Shown here piece by piece: positions 21,639-34,458 of a stretch of DNA of 64,000 nucleotides. Source of the DNA: Bolinopsis microptera (lineage: Eukaryota; Ctenophora; Tentaculata; Lobata; Bolinopsidae); NCBI RefSeq assembly GCF_026151205.1, contig NC_087072.1:5814084-5878083 (forward strand). Direction: 5' to 3'. The notes beneath the pieces were generated by a model. The model was given only the letters and a program-made list of their open reading frames with translations. It made no database searches and had not been told where the DNA came from. A program made the translations under genes and the position numbers. Numbering within the stretch: position 1 is the stretch's first letter; every line of letters begins with the position of its first letter.

Positions 21639-22832
21639 CGAAAGCTATGTAGTTGATCAGACTTAAAGTTACGTGTTCTTAAGAGGGTGAGAGGTTCTTT
21701 AGTAAGGCCGACTGATTAAATGAGGCTCTGAAATGAACAGGAATCTAGCAATAATAGCATGGAGAGTGGGGAAAATCAAAACGCGGAATAATAATCTAAC
21801 TCTAAGTTAACGATAAACTGGTACAGAAATCAAAAGTCCGAACACGGAGTCTAGGAGTAGGAAATAGCTGTGAACCAAACAAACAGAATGGCACCCGTGC
21901 ATGATATATTAAAATATGTACCGTTCTAGGATGCCTCCGCAAACTTTTGCTCCTCTGTAAATGCACGTGTTAGTGCTGTAGCGAAAGCTATGTAGTCGAT
22001 CAGACTTCAAGTTACGTGTTCTTATTAGGGTGAGAGGTTCTTTAGTAAGGCCGACTGATTAAATGAGGCTCTAAAATGAACGGGAATCTAGCAATAATAG
22101 CATGGAGAGTGGGGAAAATCAAAAAGCGGAATAAATAACCTAACTCTAAGTTAACGATAAACTGGTACAGAAATCAAAAGTCCGAACAAGGAGTCTAGGA
22201 GTAGGAAATAGCTGTGAACCAAACAAACAGAATGGCACCCGTGCATGATATATTAAAATATGTACCGTTCTAGGATGCCTCCGCAAACTTTTGCTCCTCT
22301 GTAAATGCACGTGTTAGTGCTGTAGCGAAAGCTATGTAGTTGATCAGACTTCAAGTTACGTGTTCTTATTAGGGTGAGAGGTTCTTTAGTAAGGCCGACT
22401 GATTAAATGAGGCTCTGAAATGAACAGGAATCTAGCAATAATAGCATGGAGAGTGGGGAAAATCAAAACGCGGAATAATAATCTAACTCTAAGTTAACGA
22501 TAAACTGGTACAGAAATCAAAAGTCCGAACACGGAGTCTAGGAGTAGGAAATAGCTGTGAACCAAACAAACAGAATGGCACCCGTGCATGATATATTAAA
22601 ATATGTACCGTTCTAGGATGCCTCCGCAAACTTTTGCTCCTCTGTAAATGCACGTGTTAGTGCTGTAGCGAAAGCTATGTAGTCGATCAGACTTCAAGTT
22701 ACGTGTTCTTATTAGGGTGAGAGGTTCTTTAGTAAGGCCGACTGATTAAATGAGGCTCTAAAATGAACGGGAATCTAGCATGAAGACTGGGGAAAGTCAA
22801 AAAGCGGAATAAATAATCTAACTCTAAGTTCT
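21639..22832 (+). repeat. ~343-bp satellite, 3.5 units, alternating A/B monomers
   Basis: Units start at 21639, 21982, 22326 and 22669 with CGAAAGCTATGTAGT(T/C)GATC; the fourth is cut near 22832. Units 1 and 3 share GTTGATC, GAACAGGAATC, CAAAACGCGG and AACACGGAG. Units 2 and 4 share GTCGATC, CTAAAATGAACGGG and AAAAAGCGG, and unit 2 alone reads AACAAGGAG where the partial unit 4 has ended. The array is therefore built from ~687-bp AB dimers. Every unit carries AATAGCATGGAGAGTGG except the fourth, which has a small deletion there. Confidence 0.95.
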
Positions 22833-22979
22833 CCACTACCTGAATATTGATCGGGAACAGGTTAGCCGCGTATGTGGAAAGAGTGAGTTAGATTATAGGT
22901 AACAACGGGTAGTCTCAAGCTACCCGTCTTTGCACCGTAACTTAGCCATCTGATCTAGAAGAGGAAGGGAGGTTATCAT

Positions 22980-23100
22980 CTACACATACTGTATTAGGAA
23001 GTTAATCGTGTCCTAGCTACAGATCATACCTTATTAAGAAGTTTATCGTATCCTGAAAAAAATACCTTATTAGGAAGTTTATCGTGTCCTAGAAACAGGC
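22980..23100 (+). repeat. three tandem ~45-bp units
   Basis: TATTA(G/A)GAAGTT(A/T)ATCGT(G/A)TCCT occurs three times with AT-rich spacers, just after the larger satellite. No function is evident. Confidence 0.75.
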
Positions 23101-24254
23101 CATATAACAGAATTATCACTTTCTCCTCCTCCCAATCCACAGTATTCCGGAGTTTCTGCAACGTCACTAAAACTGCAAAACATTGTAAGTTCATATGTAG
23201 ATTCTATAAAAGGTTTGAATTAAAGCAGAGAGGTTAATAAGCACTTATCATATTTAGATTATATGTTATAGTTCAGTCAGTTTTTTTTGAGACGCCTCCA
23301 TGAACCACCACGGGGCGACCTGCCCAGTAGTAAGAGCTGCCCAGTAGTAAGAGCTGCAGGAAATCACAAAAGCAATGAGGAATGTTGAAATTAAATGACT
23401 TTTGTCATTTATGGGTGCTTGTATAATAATTTTACCGCAAGATTTTGATAATCTTTGTAATAAACTAGTGCAATGATTGGACAAGTCACAATCAACAATG
23501 ATAAAAGTGTTTTATATAAAATAACCTAAAGCGAGAATGTCGTTAGTTAACTATAAAATACAGTACCAAGCGATGTATTAAAGTAACACAATTATACTCG
23601 TTCTAATTGATATTAGCTTACTTTGATTCAACGAAAACCTACCTTTTATCTGCTTTCGTGAAATTCAAAAGTGATGTTAAAGTAACACGAGCCCTTTAAA
23701 GCTTGCAGGGGTTCCTCCTATTATCGTTGATCAATTATGTACCAAGTACACTATGTAATACAGCAAAGTCGTCAGTCGATAACTGCTGTTAAAGCCATGA
23801 AAGTTCAAAGCGAGTGCAGAAACAAGAAATGGCGCGAAATCATAATGTTCAAGCCACACGTACAACGTATGATCTGCATTATGCTCCTTCATCAACTAAT
23901 TCTAGTTTTAAACGATTTTGACACGCTAAAATGCGCGCGTGGATTTGCGCGGCGCGTAGAAAAATTTTAAAGCTGTCGGATAGAGGTTAATAAATTTTTC
24001 TACTGTCAACACAGCCCAAGTTATTCATGTTTTAATATCAAAAAATGTCCGATTTTTTTGTATTATTTTTAACTAATTTCCTTTTCAAATCGCTGCCACA
24101 TCAAAATTATTTTACGAAAGTACATTAAATTTTCACAGAAAGCAAGCTTAATCGTTTTAGAACTAAATTAAAAAAGAATTTAATATAAAAATGTTAAAAC
24201 TTTAAAATTATCGATGGAATAAATTGCCAACGTCCAAATATGTGTAAAATACGA
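23101..24254. other. gene-free stretch
   Basis: AT-rich sequence with a 15-bp tandem doublet, CCCAGTAGTAAGAGCTG, near 23324-23354. The short ORFs here have no domains or splice context. Confidence 0.4.
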
Positions 24255-24357
24255 CGAAGAGCGGTCACAACACTGCGCGCAGTGGTGAATAATGCTTCTC
24301 GCAACCACATGCAGATCGGCGAGATGCGAAGGATTGACATCGTGAATCAACAAATTT
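24255..24357 (+). repeat. dispersed repeat family C, copy 2
   Basis: It carries ACGACGAAGAGCGGTCACAA (the complement of the right side of copy 1), CACTGCGCGCAGTG, and then AATGCTTCTCGCAACCACAT, GCAGATCGGCGAGATGCGAA and GGATTGACATCGTGAATCAA. The last three blocks are repeated almost exactly about 600 bp further on. Confidence 0.85.
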
Positions 24358-24856
24358 GTCATACCTTTTTGGAAAGATCAGTGAGTTTCGCCTAGGTGCC
24401 ATATTTGATGGTGCGCGGCTTTTGGAGCAAAAGTAGCTGTAAAAGTCGCGTAATTTGACCAAATTCGTCCAAATTTGACCATTTTTGTCGTATTATTCGG
24501 ATTTATCTTCAGTTCCTTAAATGAGATCATTCTGGAAATTGGCGACAACCTTCCAATAGGGCTTTCACAACTGTCCGAAAAATTTGGTGGTTATCGGAGT
24601 TGATATAGTGATCAAAATGGGGCAAAATACGCTGCTTTTAGCTGTAACATAATGTCTGATGGTTGGATATGCTTTAAATTTTTCGGACACTTTTCTTGTA
24701 AGTCTATGAGTAAGCTTACCAATTTTTGTTGCAATTGGAGGTCGGGAAGAATACTCAATATCTATTTGTTTGAAGAAAATTGTGCTGGCCGAAATTAGCG
24801 CTAAAAAACCATCCTACAGTCGGCACGCGCGGCTCACTGTCGATGGCGCACTACTT

Positions 24857-24966
24857 GTAGCGCGATGCACTACTGGGTCGCGCGCGCATCAAATAATGCT
24901 TCTCGCAACCACATTCTCGCCGTATGCAGATCGGCGAGATGCGAAGGATTGACATCGTGAATCAAG
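24857..24966 (+). repeat. dispersed repeat family C, copy 3
   Basis: GTAGCGCGATGCACTACTGG is followed by GTCGCGCGCGCATC, AATGCTTCTCGCAACCACAT, an extra TCTCGCCGTAT, and GCAGATCGGCGAGATGCGAA ending in TGACATCGTGAATCAA. This is the most complete plus-strand copy and it defines both ends of the unit. Confidence 0.88.
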
Positions 24967-25180
24967 CGCACTACCTACAAATAGGCGCGTTTATGCAATT
25001 TTACAATCAAATAATCAGATTTTACAATCTAACTGAGCGCGCGGCTCTTGTTATGTAGCGCATACGTCACTTCTTTCTTATTGGTAGTTGGCGTGCACGT
25101 GATCTTTTGCGCGGCTGTAATTGGGTCTGACCGATCACGTGAATGCGAGTTACGTGCGCTCTAACATCCAATAAGCATTT

Positions 25181-25272
25181 GTAGGTTTACAACCTACTAT
25201 ACCAGGACGCGCGCCGAGTTGGACGGTCCAATATATGGAACAGATATTTTACGAGTATCACCCGTTAAATAA
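25181..25272 (+). repeat. dispersed repeat family A, copy 2
   Basis: GTAGGTTTACAACCTACTAT, a GCGCGC core, GAGTTGGACGGTCCAATATA and ACGAGTATCACCCGTTAAAT match the copy at 11808-11899 with point differences. Confidence 0.8.
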
Positions 25273-25299
25273 GCATTCGCACTTTTTTCCAGGGCGATG

Positions 25300-25436
25300 G
25301 AAGTCGTAATTCACTCAGCCCGAATAAAGATTCGCCGGAATGACAGGCTGAGCCCCGCCCAGTAATATCGTTTTGATCTTACGATATAGGGGAGCGGCGC
25401 GCTCGTGCGCGGCGGGTCAAGCAACGTATGACAAAG
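25300..25436 (-). repeat. dispersed repeat family B, inverted copy
   Basis: ATTCGCCGGAATGACAGGCTGAGC followed by CCAGTAA is the complement of the family B head at 18827-18865. GTGCGCGGCGGGTCAAGCAACGTAT matches the plus-strand linker at 18796-18822. The two landmarks therefore have different relative orientations at the two sites, implying a composite or rearranged element. Confidence 0.75.
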
Positions 25437-25560
25437 TTTGAAAATACATCGATTCAAGTTGGTTTCAACTTCTGGGGGCCTTTTTCGATCAATCTTGAAG
25501 ATCGACTGTGTAGTGATTTAGCACGCTCACTTCAAACATTGCAAGAATGCAATTGAATCA

Positions 25561-25767
25561 CTTGATTCACGATGTCAATTCTTCGCATCTCGCCGATTTG
25601 CATATTGCACTAACCAGAGCCCTCTTGCTTGCACATTGCAGTAGCGCCGAAGGTGGTGAAACAAGCGCGTCACGCAGTACGCGTATACACATGGCTATGT
25701 GAAATCGGCATATGTGGTTGCGAGAAAATGCGCGGCGCGACCCAGTACTAGTAGTGCATCGCGCTAC
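25561..25767 (-). repeat. dispersed repeat family C, copy 4 (inverted)
   Basis: Reading on the minus strand, it starts GTAGCGCGATGCACTACTAG, has GGTCGCGCCGCG, TTCTCGCAACCACATATG, and ends CGGCGAGATGCGAAGAATTG followed by ACATCGTGAATCAAG. It carries about 100 bp of extra sequence in the middle compared with copy 3. Confidence 0.85.
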
Positions 25768-25961
25768 AATTGAATCACGTGACACAATTCCGCCAATCAG
25801 AGTACAGGAATCCGCAAAGTTAAAGTTGCAAATTTTTGATCGGCCCAAAATGAGACTTTTCTGGAGATTTTGAAATAGGATGATGATTAATCACTCTACA
25901 CTCGACTGTCACGTGACTTTTTCAACCCGTTCTCTAGCTGGCCCTGAAAGACTATTCGAAA

Positions 25962-26042
25962 CCCTAACCCTCTAGTCTGATTCCAACCCTAACCCTAACC
26001 CAATCCATAACAAAAGCATATGCTGAAACCCTAACCCTAACG
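25962..26042. repeat. short interstitial CCCTAA (telomere-type) cluster
   Basis: Three groups of AACCCTAACCCT-type repeats lie within 80 bp, interrupted by unrelated bases: AACCCTAACCCT, AACCCTAACCCTAACCC and AACCCTAACCCTAAC. This is the complement of the metazoan TTAGGG telomere unit. The tract is too short for a chromosome end and suits telomeric DNA captured at a break repair or carried by an element. Confidence 0.85.
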
Positions 26043-26262
26043 AGAAATTAGACTAACTTCCTTATATGGTCATATCACGTGATCGAGACAGTTTTTCGCC
26101 AATATCTCGTCAGGGGAGCATTTTAACCCTATGTCATGGGGGGTGATTCGGAATCAGCGTCCGAAAATACATCGATTGAAGTTGGTTTCAACTGTCGGGA
26201 GCCCTTTTAGAACAATCTCGAAGATCGACTGTAGAGTGATTTAGCACGCTCGTTTGAAATAA

Positions 26263-29200
26263 CTGAAACAGAAAATCAACATTTAACGTTGTTTCAAATT
26301 TTCCTCCTGGGGAAACGTTATTTTTAGTTTTACAAGGGGAACATTTTGCAAAAAACCGAAGTTTCTATTTCTTTTACTTTCGAAGTTAGGCCCCAACCAG
26401 TAAGGTTTCCTGGGAAGGCATCAACCATCGTAATCAGTTTATCGAAACAAAACTTTAAGTACTAATATCATAAGATTTAATTTAAAGGAACATTATTTTC
26501 AAATTTTTAAAACCTGAACACAAAGGTCCTCTCGATCTTGTGTGAAATTTTGAAAAAATTTTGGTCCTTCAAATATTATAATTTTGGTACCAAAAGTTGC
26601 GTCCGACTATTATATTACTAAGCTTATAATTACGTTCCTGTAAAAATTATTTTAGGAGTTGTAGGCATTTTAAGCAAGAAGTTACCTATTTTTCGTCCTG
26701 TTTACACTCTTGCAATGCACAGGAGGCCCACATACAGCTCGAAGTTATCGTGCTACAAGGTGAATTTGCATTATTCACACTTAGAGGCAACTTTTGGTAC
26801 CAAATTTATCAAAATCAGAGACAAAAAATTCTGTGCAAACTCATGTAATGGCGCTTATTACATAAACTATATAGTATATCAATGTTTGCATTTTGATCAC
26901 CAGAAATTTTCGTGTTTCAGACTCATTCATGGTTATGACTATGTTTAAGTTTAACAATGACCGGGCATCATTGTTTAACATGGGGAATGCGTTCGCTTAA
27001 TTAAGCTCTATTGAGCTTCATTGTGCATTGGTCACGTTCGTTTCCACTAAAATTTTCATCTGTTTTTTATTTTGACCGAGGACTCCTTAATCAATAGCGG
27101 CCGGCTTTATTGTTATTGGTATGATGCCTAATGATTGCTAAAAGATATGAATGCTGTCGATGTAGTATGCAACTGCATAACATAATTATAATCGACCAAT
27201 TATTTTAGTTAGAATGTATAATCGAGATTAATTCAACTGAAGTGTACCGGTCCTTTTTATTTTAGTGACGATGCAACCTGTAGATTCTTGGCCATGGCAC
27301 TAAGATCTTGAGTAAGTTGTAGGTACGCAATTAGCACGATAAGTTGGTATGCTAATCACTTCTCAATGATTTCAGTAATCAATGAAATATCGATTAGCTC
27401 CGCTTACAGCTCAAACGTAGTCATTATTCTAATTGTGGTTACTCCGAGTTTAATGACTCATGTCCCATAATTTACTGCAGTCAATGCCATTTGGCCCTGT
27501 CTCCTCCTCCTCAGACTTCTTTTACTTCTAGTTCTGTTCTCAATGGCCCCGTTTCAGGATGCCAGTGTATAACCAGTCACAGTTGCCACAAAACCAGGTA
27601 ACCAGGCGAAAAGCTGCACCCTAATTATAATATAGGTATATTTAAACAATAACAAAATCTAAATTTTCACTCTAATACGATTTAACTGATTTCATGAAAG
27701 TTCTTATTAATATTATTGTGACCAGTGTTATTTGAAACTTAGCAGGCCCTTGTCATTCTCACTCTCTTATAGGTATCAATTATCATAGTGATCACCTCAT
27801 CATACTCTTTCTCCTGACAAATGTTTCTGAATACTTTCTTTATTATCTAGTTACACAATAATGTCCTCTGTTTGTTAACTAATGGGCATGCTGATCAGTT
27901 ACAAACCGACAAAATTACTTCATACCGGCTAATTATTCCTTAATACAAATCTTTTTTTCCTCAGGATAATTGTCTCCAGGTAGTACTAGTAGTGAATAGT
28001 CAATATTTATCGTGGAAACTATGCTACTATTGGTCACTCCTTAAATCTATTGTCCGGCATTCTTTAGTTTGTACATTTAGTTCCTCGATTTGTATTGCTT
28101 ACAGTTTGAATATGTCGACATATTAGTAATATCTAGTACAGTAACAGCTAGCCTAACGCGTATGCCCACTATAACCTATAACGGCATGGTCGCTATAGTC
28201 CTATTATCCCATATTTGAGGAATGTACCCTTATACGCAGCAGTGTAGATACCAAGTACTATATTATGTGTTATTATGTTTGGCTCGTATGTCCATATTAT
28301 GTATTACGGGCGATGTGTAGTCGCAGCTAGTTATTCTTGTTAATAATCCGCTGGATCAACCTAGGTTCACTGTGTTACATGATACTGTTTAGTGTGTTAC
28401 ATCACACAGATTGATCTATTCTTTGTTGCCGTTTCGAGATGTACCACTTTTAGTTTCGCTCATCTCGGTGTACTCTACATCCTTCGGTAAACAAATTGTT
28501 GTGTAAATCTTGATCAGTTTTACAAATATGTTTGAATGTGTTTTGTTGAAATAACATTAATTACATCACCTGCGCCTTTAATTAAGTTACATGTAAGATT
28601 ATCTTTTCACTGTACATTTTTCGGTATTTTCGACAGTGTTTTCTAATTTCTATTTAGTTTTGTCAGATGATGTACGGAGCTGACTGCAATTTGCTGGGAG
28701 TGTAAGTTTACCATCAATTTCAGTAAAACAAAGTACTGTATCTTGTCGCATGACCTCTTATCGCTCGAAAATTGTAATGCAATACTCTCCAACCCGCACT
28801 TTAAATTTTGTATAGAATGATTTTCCCTTTTGGTGCGATTTCTTCCCAAGTAATTGATTGTTTGTCTGCAATTGTACCGTGAGTAGCTTACAGAAGGATC
28901 TAGAAAACACTCTGTGACACATGATACAACGCCCCACCTATCATTACAACTGACGTCACACTCTGTTTTGTTACACGCTTGTTAAGATCTTTCCGTCAGG
29001 TCACATTTTGAGATTATTCATCATGATTACATGTAACTCAGCAGTTTAACAAAACGTTTTACGACAGCTTTACATAAATAAGCATAATTTATTCGCTCAT
29101 ATGTGCGGTCATCACAAATCATTCCTACTCAATGTAAAAATTATCTTTAAACAGAGGAGTTCGTAGTTTTTTGTTATATGATAGTTTAATCGCTTTTTCG

Positions 29201-32200
29201 AGTCGGTTTCTGTTGCTTAATTCCCATGGGTGCACCTTATACCCTGATCTAAGAGCCAAATCCATGAAGTACTCCGGATATATGTATTGTGTATTGTGTC
29301 ATTGTGTATTGTGTCATTGTGTGAGTCACAATCGCTAGTAGCTTAGTTTTATAAATAGTGGGGCTACAGAATGGCTGAGGTGGCCATCTCCGTGTACGTG
29401 TCTGTGAGCCGCTTAATTCTGGGAATCAGAGATTCGGAATAGAACTAATTCTTTAGTGCTTTTCTGTTAAGATGATTCTATTTAAACACAATTAAACGCT
29501 TCCTTTGATAATAACCGAACATTATCATTATGAATTATGTGAGTAAACAATATATATTGTTCACTATTTAGAATATTCCAGTCGATTTTCTCCAGCAAAT
29601 TTTGATAACTTTTCTCCCTGCAATGCGGGGTTCCAGGCTCCAGCGGGGGTCTCCATGATCTAAACATTACCAGCTCAAAACTACACTTCAAATACCGACC
29701 AAGGGCGTCGACATATTGGTGAGCTAGCTAGCAATTAGTTGAGCAGTGTTTTATACGACCAGCACTGAGTAGTGAGTACACCACATCCCGCGGCTATTAA
29801 CTAATTGATCACGTGATGAAGAGCACCACACGCTATCCAGACCATTCCTTAGACTCTTGGGGGTCTTAGTAATGCTCTGTGCTGTACTCTATTGCATATC
29901 ATTATTACTTCTCTATAAAAGAACGAATCAGCTGGAATGAATGAATAAAACTCTGTTGTTCTTTGTAACATCGTTGTTTTTTGTTGAAGTGCTTTTTGCC
30001 GTGTGAATTTATCCGTATGTCAACGTGATCACTACGTTTTTTAACGTGCGAATTTGATATTTAGCTTTCTGCATATTTTTACTGCCGTGCAATGTTTTAC
30101 AACTCTGAAAGTCACCTGACCTTGTTTAATAAACACATATTTAATATTATGGATGGCACATCTTCATGCGTGATCAGGGTTTTAACACTGTATTATTAGC
30201 CGTGTTTTGAAGCCATTGTGCACAATCGTTCTGCTTGCAATTTTGAAGGCACATTATTACCAATGTCTGTCTTCGTAGACTACCAGAGCCAGTTTTTTCG
30301 TCTCATTAAATCTCTCTAGAAAAGAGAAGAGACAAAAGATGAATGAAATATATTGACTGGTCTGCACGGCGTGAGGTATGAAGTGCACGTCATCGCCTAG
30401 CAGTCTCAAGCGATGCAGCGTAGGCGTGGTATTAAGAGCGTATAGTTTCAATTATCTGACAATTGTTTTACGATAACTCAGCCGCCACATGTTTGTTCTC
30501 AATGTCAACTTTACCGCTCTCTCCTACTTAGACATCATGACCAAACCGTCAGTAATTGTGATCTCAGAGTTAGATCTCTTAATAAAGTTGCCCTCTAATC
30601 AACACTTAATGATTTGTTAATTAACCAATAATTAACAAAAGACTGGCTGCCTCCACCCCCACGCTCCGGTTTAAACCCCGAACTACCCACGTGGGTCCCG
30701 GGACAAAGTACATGCGTTTAAAAGGCACACATCACGTGATCACCTCAAATCAGATGGATCCAGCCTCTTGATAATGAACTTGTTAGGCTGTAATGATCAG
30801 TGAAATTCGATCCAGTACCGGCTGTGGTAGTTGGTTGGTTTTGGCCGGATTATCAGCGTGAGCTGGCTAGTTAGTCTCTTAGTTGTCACTTTTGTTCGTC
30901 ACCAGACGTGTAGTGGCCTGTGTTTTTTCTTCATTTCTAGGAGGTGTGTCATATGATGGACATTTGTTATGCATTATTTTTAAAACAAGTTTAACGATCA
31001 AGACCACTCTGCAGGGTTACGTTGTGAAGGGGTAGGTTGTGAATTTAGTTAGTGTCCGGTACAGGTTTTGATCCAGGGTGTAAAAATGAAATTAAAGACA
31101 TTTCTGATCAGCCCTTATTTGGACATTAGACTGATATAACCATAGTCATCCAGTATTTCCGGCCAACCTCCTGAGTTTGGCTACCTCTTTTACCCTAGGA
31201 AATCAATAGTATTAGTATGACTCATTGTGTAATAGAACAGTTAATTAGTTGTCATGGTCACATTTTTCTCAATTGAAAACGTTAGAAGTTATTGTCAGAA
31301 ATTTGGTAGGACTTACAACTTAACAATAAAGCTGTAAGGAAAATCGTTGAGTTATCTTTGAAGTCTATTGATGGGTAAACGTCAATAATTAGGGTTGCCC
31401 ATGTTGGGACCCATTCGGTATTAAACCATTAGTGCTTTTAACAAGCAGTCCCTAGTCTCTAGCTGTAGTCCGGTTACAGGTTAAATGTCTACGTTTTTTG
31501 TATGCTACGTAGAGATAGGAAACTCGCTATATATCCTGACTTCCCCTTACGACCGTTCCGATTTCTACCTGTTATAGTTATAACAGCAACATCTAAAGGT
31601 GATAGATATTGTCGTGAAACTTGTAGCTAGGCAGGAACAGTTTTAGTTTGCGTTAACAAGAAACTTGCCAATTTGACTTAATTATTGGTTACATTTAATT
31701 ACGAATGGTTTGCGTCAGATGCATGGTAATTGGTAAAGACATCTTTTAATTGTTGTGGATTATTTCAATGTATAATACTTGGGATGTGGTTTGATATTCG
31801 CAGATTCGTTGTAACCATAATTGCTATCAGTGAATCGAAACCTTTGTGATTACGGGGACTTAACATTTCACCCATCCTGCCGTTTTAAACATATTATCTG
31901 AGTTAGGGTTATTTAGGGATTAGTGTAACATTAGTTAAACAAGACGTATTAGTTGGGTGGGAAAACGTCCTGAGATAAAATTTCGAAGGATCATATGTCG
32001 TGCTAAGTTCCTGTTAAATTAGAGCTTAAGAATTGTTAAAATCGTTATCAATATGTTGCCACGTCCCTTTGAATGAGCTATTACCTTTTACTGCCATGAA
32101 TGCCCTGCTGTAAACAGGATACTTACAATATGATAACTATATGACTTAATATAATGTTACGCAATATGTACTCACTGTTAAGTAAAACTACTCACACTAC

Positions 32201-34458
32201 TCTCTGACACCCCAATAGTTGTTCAGACTGGTCTACTGGGTGTATTCTCGTGTCCACACCGCTGTAGTAGTTAATTCGTATTCGCTCGAGCTGTACTCAA
32301 GGTCAAATTGTTTGTAGGATATTCAATTGGATCGTTGATTTATCATTGTTTTTTGGAATTTGCAGAAGAATGAATTTATATATTTGGGTTCGTGTCCAGT
32401 GTTTCTCCATTGTTGCTCCAGAACGGTGAAAAATCACGCCTGCGTATCACATATGATAACCTCATCTGCATACTTGATAAGTACGGAGCAGTACTTTAAG
32501 TTCATGTAAACAGTGTCTTTGTAATTAAATAGCCAACTCAGGTGTCCGGCCGTATTATGTCAAAATGACGAAGTTAAGATCATACTCCTTTATAAACAAT
32601 GTTGCTTTATCATCGCACCGAATAATATCCATTATTCAGGTACATTGCCTGTATATATTATAATGTCAGTCAGTAACTTTTATTTAGCTTTCAGCAGGTT
32701 GTTTGTGTCCTAGTGCTCTGTCTTGTCATGCTGTAGAATTGTAATACAAAGAGTCGTGATCAAACCGTCGAGCTAACTCTCCGAAACTCAGCTAGGTGTG
32801 GTTGTTATAACTTTTCTTAACTTTTATAAAGCAGAAGGTTAATTTACTCATTTGAAACTCGGTGATCTGGATCACCATTCAGTGATTAGTGGCAGTGCTC
32901 GATGAGTGAGTCATCGATATGGCTCATTGGTAAATGGTATCTCTGATTACCACCAATTCAACTTTCTTAACAACTCAACTTTGTCTGACTCACGCTCAGT
33001 AGTAGTTAGTAAAGTTGAACTAAAAAGTTTCAGCGTTTCAAAATATTCAGTATTCATGAGAAACAGTACAATGCAACACCTTCCCGTTCTCAAGTTTAAA
33101 ATATCTCTACCATTTGGTAAAGATATTTGTTTGGAAATAATTCAAATTCCTCGTGCATCGTGCTTTGTCCACCATCTGCTGTTGTGTGTGATGCGAGGCA
33201 GTGTACATCGTACAGGTATAAACTGTAAATATTCAATATTTTCATGTAAATATTCGCTTTTAACTTGTGTTTAGTCGTACTCCTAATCCTCATGTCTTAC
33301 GTAGTTTAACTTTGGAGTTAAACCAACATCATCGGCTGGAAATAAATTTTAAACGAGTAAAGAGGTCAAGAATTTGATTAAGTAAACTTATTAGTTAATG
33401 ACCGCCTAACGTTGTTGGGAATTATCAAGATGACTGTATTAGGTTCACACGTATCCTTTACATTCTTCACCACAGTGATAATTCCCATAATGTTATGGTA
33501 TTGTACTTTCACCCATATTAATTCATCACTATTATTGGTTTTTTGTATTCAAAGTCCTGTTTAGATCGCCACATTTGGACTTTTAATCCTGGTGCTGTTT
33601 TAAATTAACGTACAGAATTCTTGGCATACCAAATCTTCACGCAAACATTTCCCAAACACCTACAACTTTACAGCTTTCTGGTCTCTCCTATTTATGATGA
33701 ACAATGTATTGATAGCGCTCAAATTCGTTTGATACCGGCTCAGCCATCCTTTTCCAAAAAAATATGCCATTTTTGCAGACAGCTAATTTTGTTCGTTTCG
33801 TGCGTTTACCTACCGCTTACCGAAAAGCATTCGACAATCTCACTGTACAGTGTTTAGTGCGGCAGTAGAGAAATTACACGCTGTACACACAGCACTCAAG
33901 GCAGTAATGATCCGACGGCGCCAGTTGATCTCTGCAAATGATATAAGGACAGAAAAAAAAGAGTGCTTAACAGCTTGTTTCTGTTTTGTGACCAGTGATG
34001 AAATATTGTGATTAATATCATTTGAAGCAGACTCTGGTAATAATAGAAATTGATCGGTGGTCCGTACCCGAACTAAAGCCCTACAAGTGTGGATACTGGT
34101 GGGGAGGTGAACCACATTTGTTTTAAGACATGACAGTAATCTTATGCTTTGAATGGTTAATGCTGCAAACTCATTGGTAAATGGCTGTCACGTGACAGAT
34201 AATAAAAACACGGTTCACGTCTCCACCAGTATCTAGATCTATTATTATCACTACTAGTAGGGATTTAGTTCGGTTAGGGATAAAGTACCTTCTCCCGGCG
34301 GAATCCCTAACAAAACCACGTCTCAGCTTTATCTATCGCCTGATTGCTCCAACACACTCTGGAGATTCTACCACCACACAGTGAAATAACCAATTAATTG
34401 TTTAGCACATAGCAATCTGTTTCGGGAGTGGTCAAACAACAACGCCCACCATGGAAAT
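26263..34458. other. long gene-free region upstream of the sema-domain gene
   Basis: Over 8 kb, no ORF with a recognised domain and no phase-consistent exon chain was found. Minor simple sequence includes TTGTGTATTGTGTCA doublets near 29285-29325 and two nearby TGTGTTACAT copies at 28370-28410. It may hold regulatory DNA or non-coding exons for the sema gene. The ORFs at 32906-33274, 33621-33857 and 33840-34115 look like chance openings. Confidence 0.4.

Larger units (their letters stand above)
25439..26262 (+). repeat. pair of ~100-bp direct repeats 724 bp apart
   Basis: GAAAATACATCGATT(C/G)AAGTTGGTTTCAACT begins at about 25439 and about 26163. Both copies continue with GAAGATCGACTGT and AGTGATTTAGCACGCTC. 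Between them lie the inverted family C copy and the CCCTAA cluster. They could be terminal repeats of a small composite element, or simply a segmental duplication. Confidence 0.8.
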
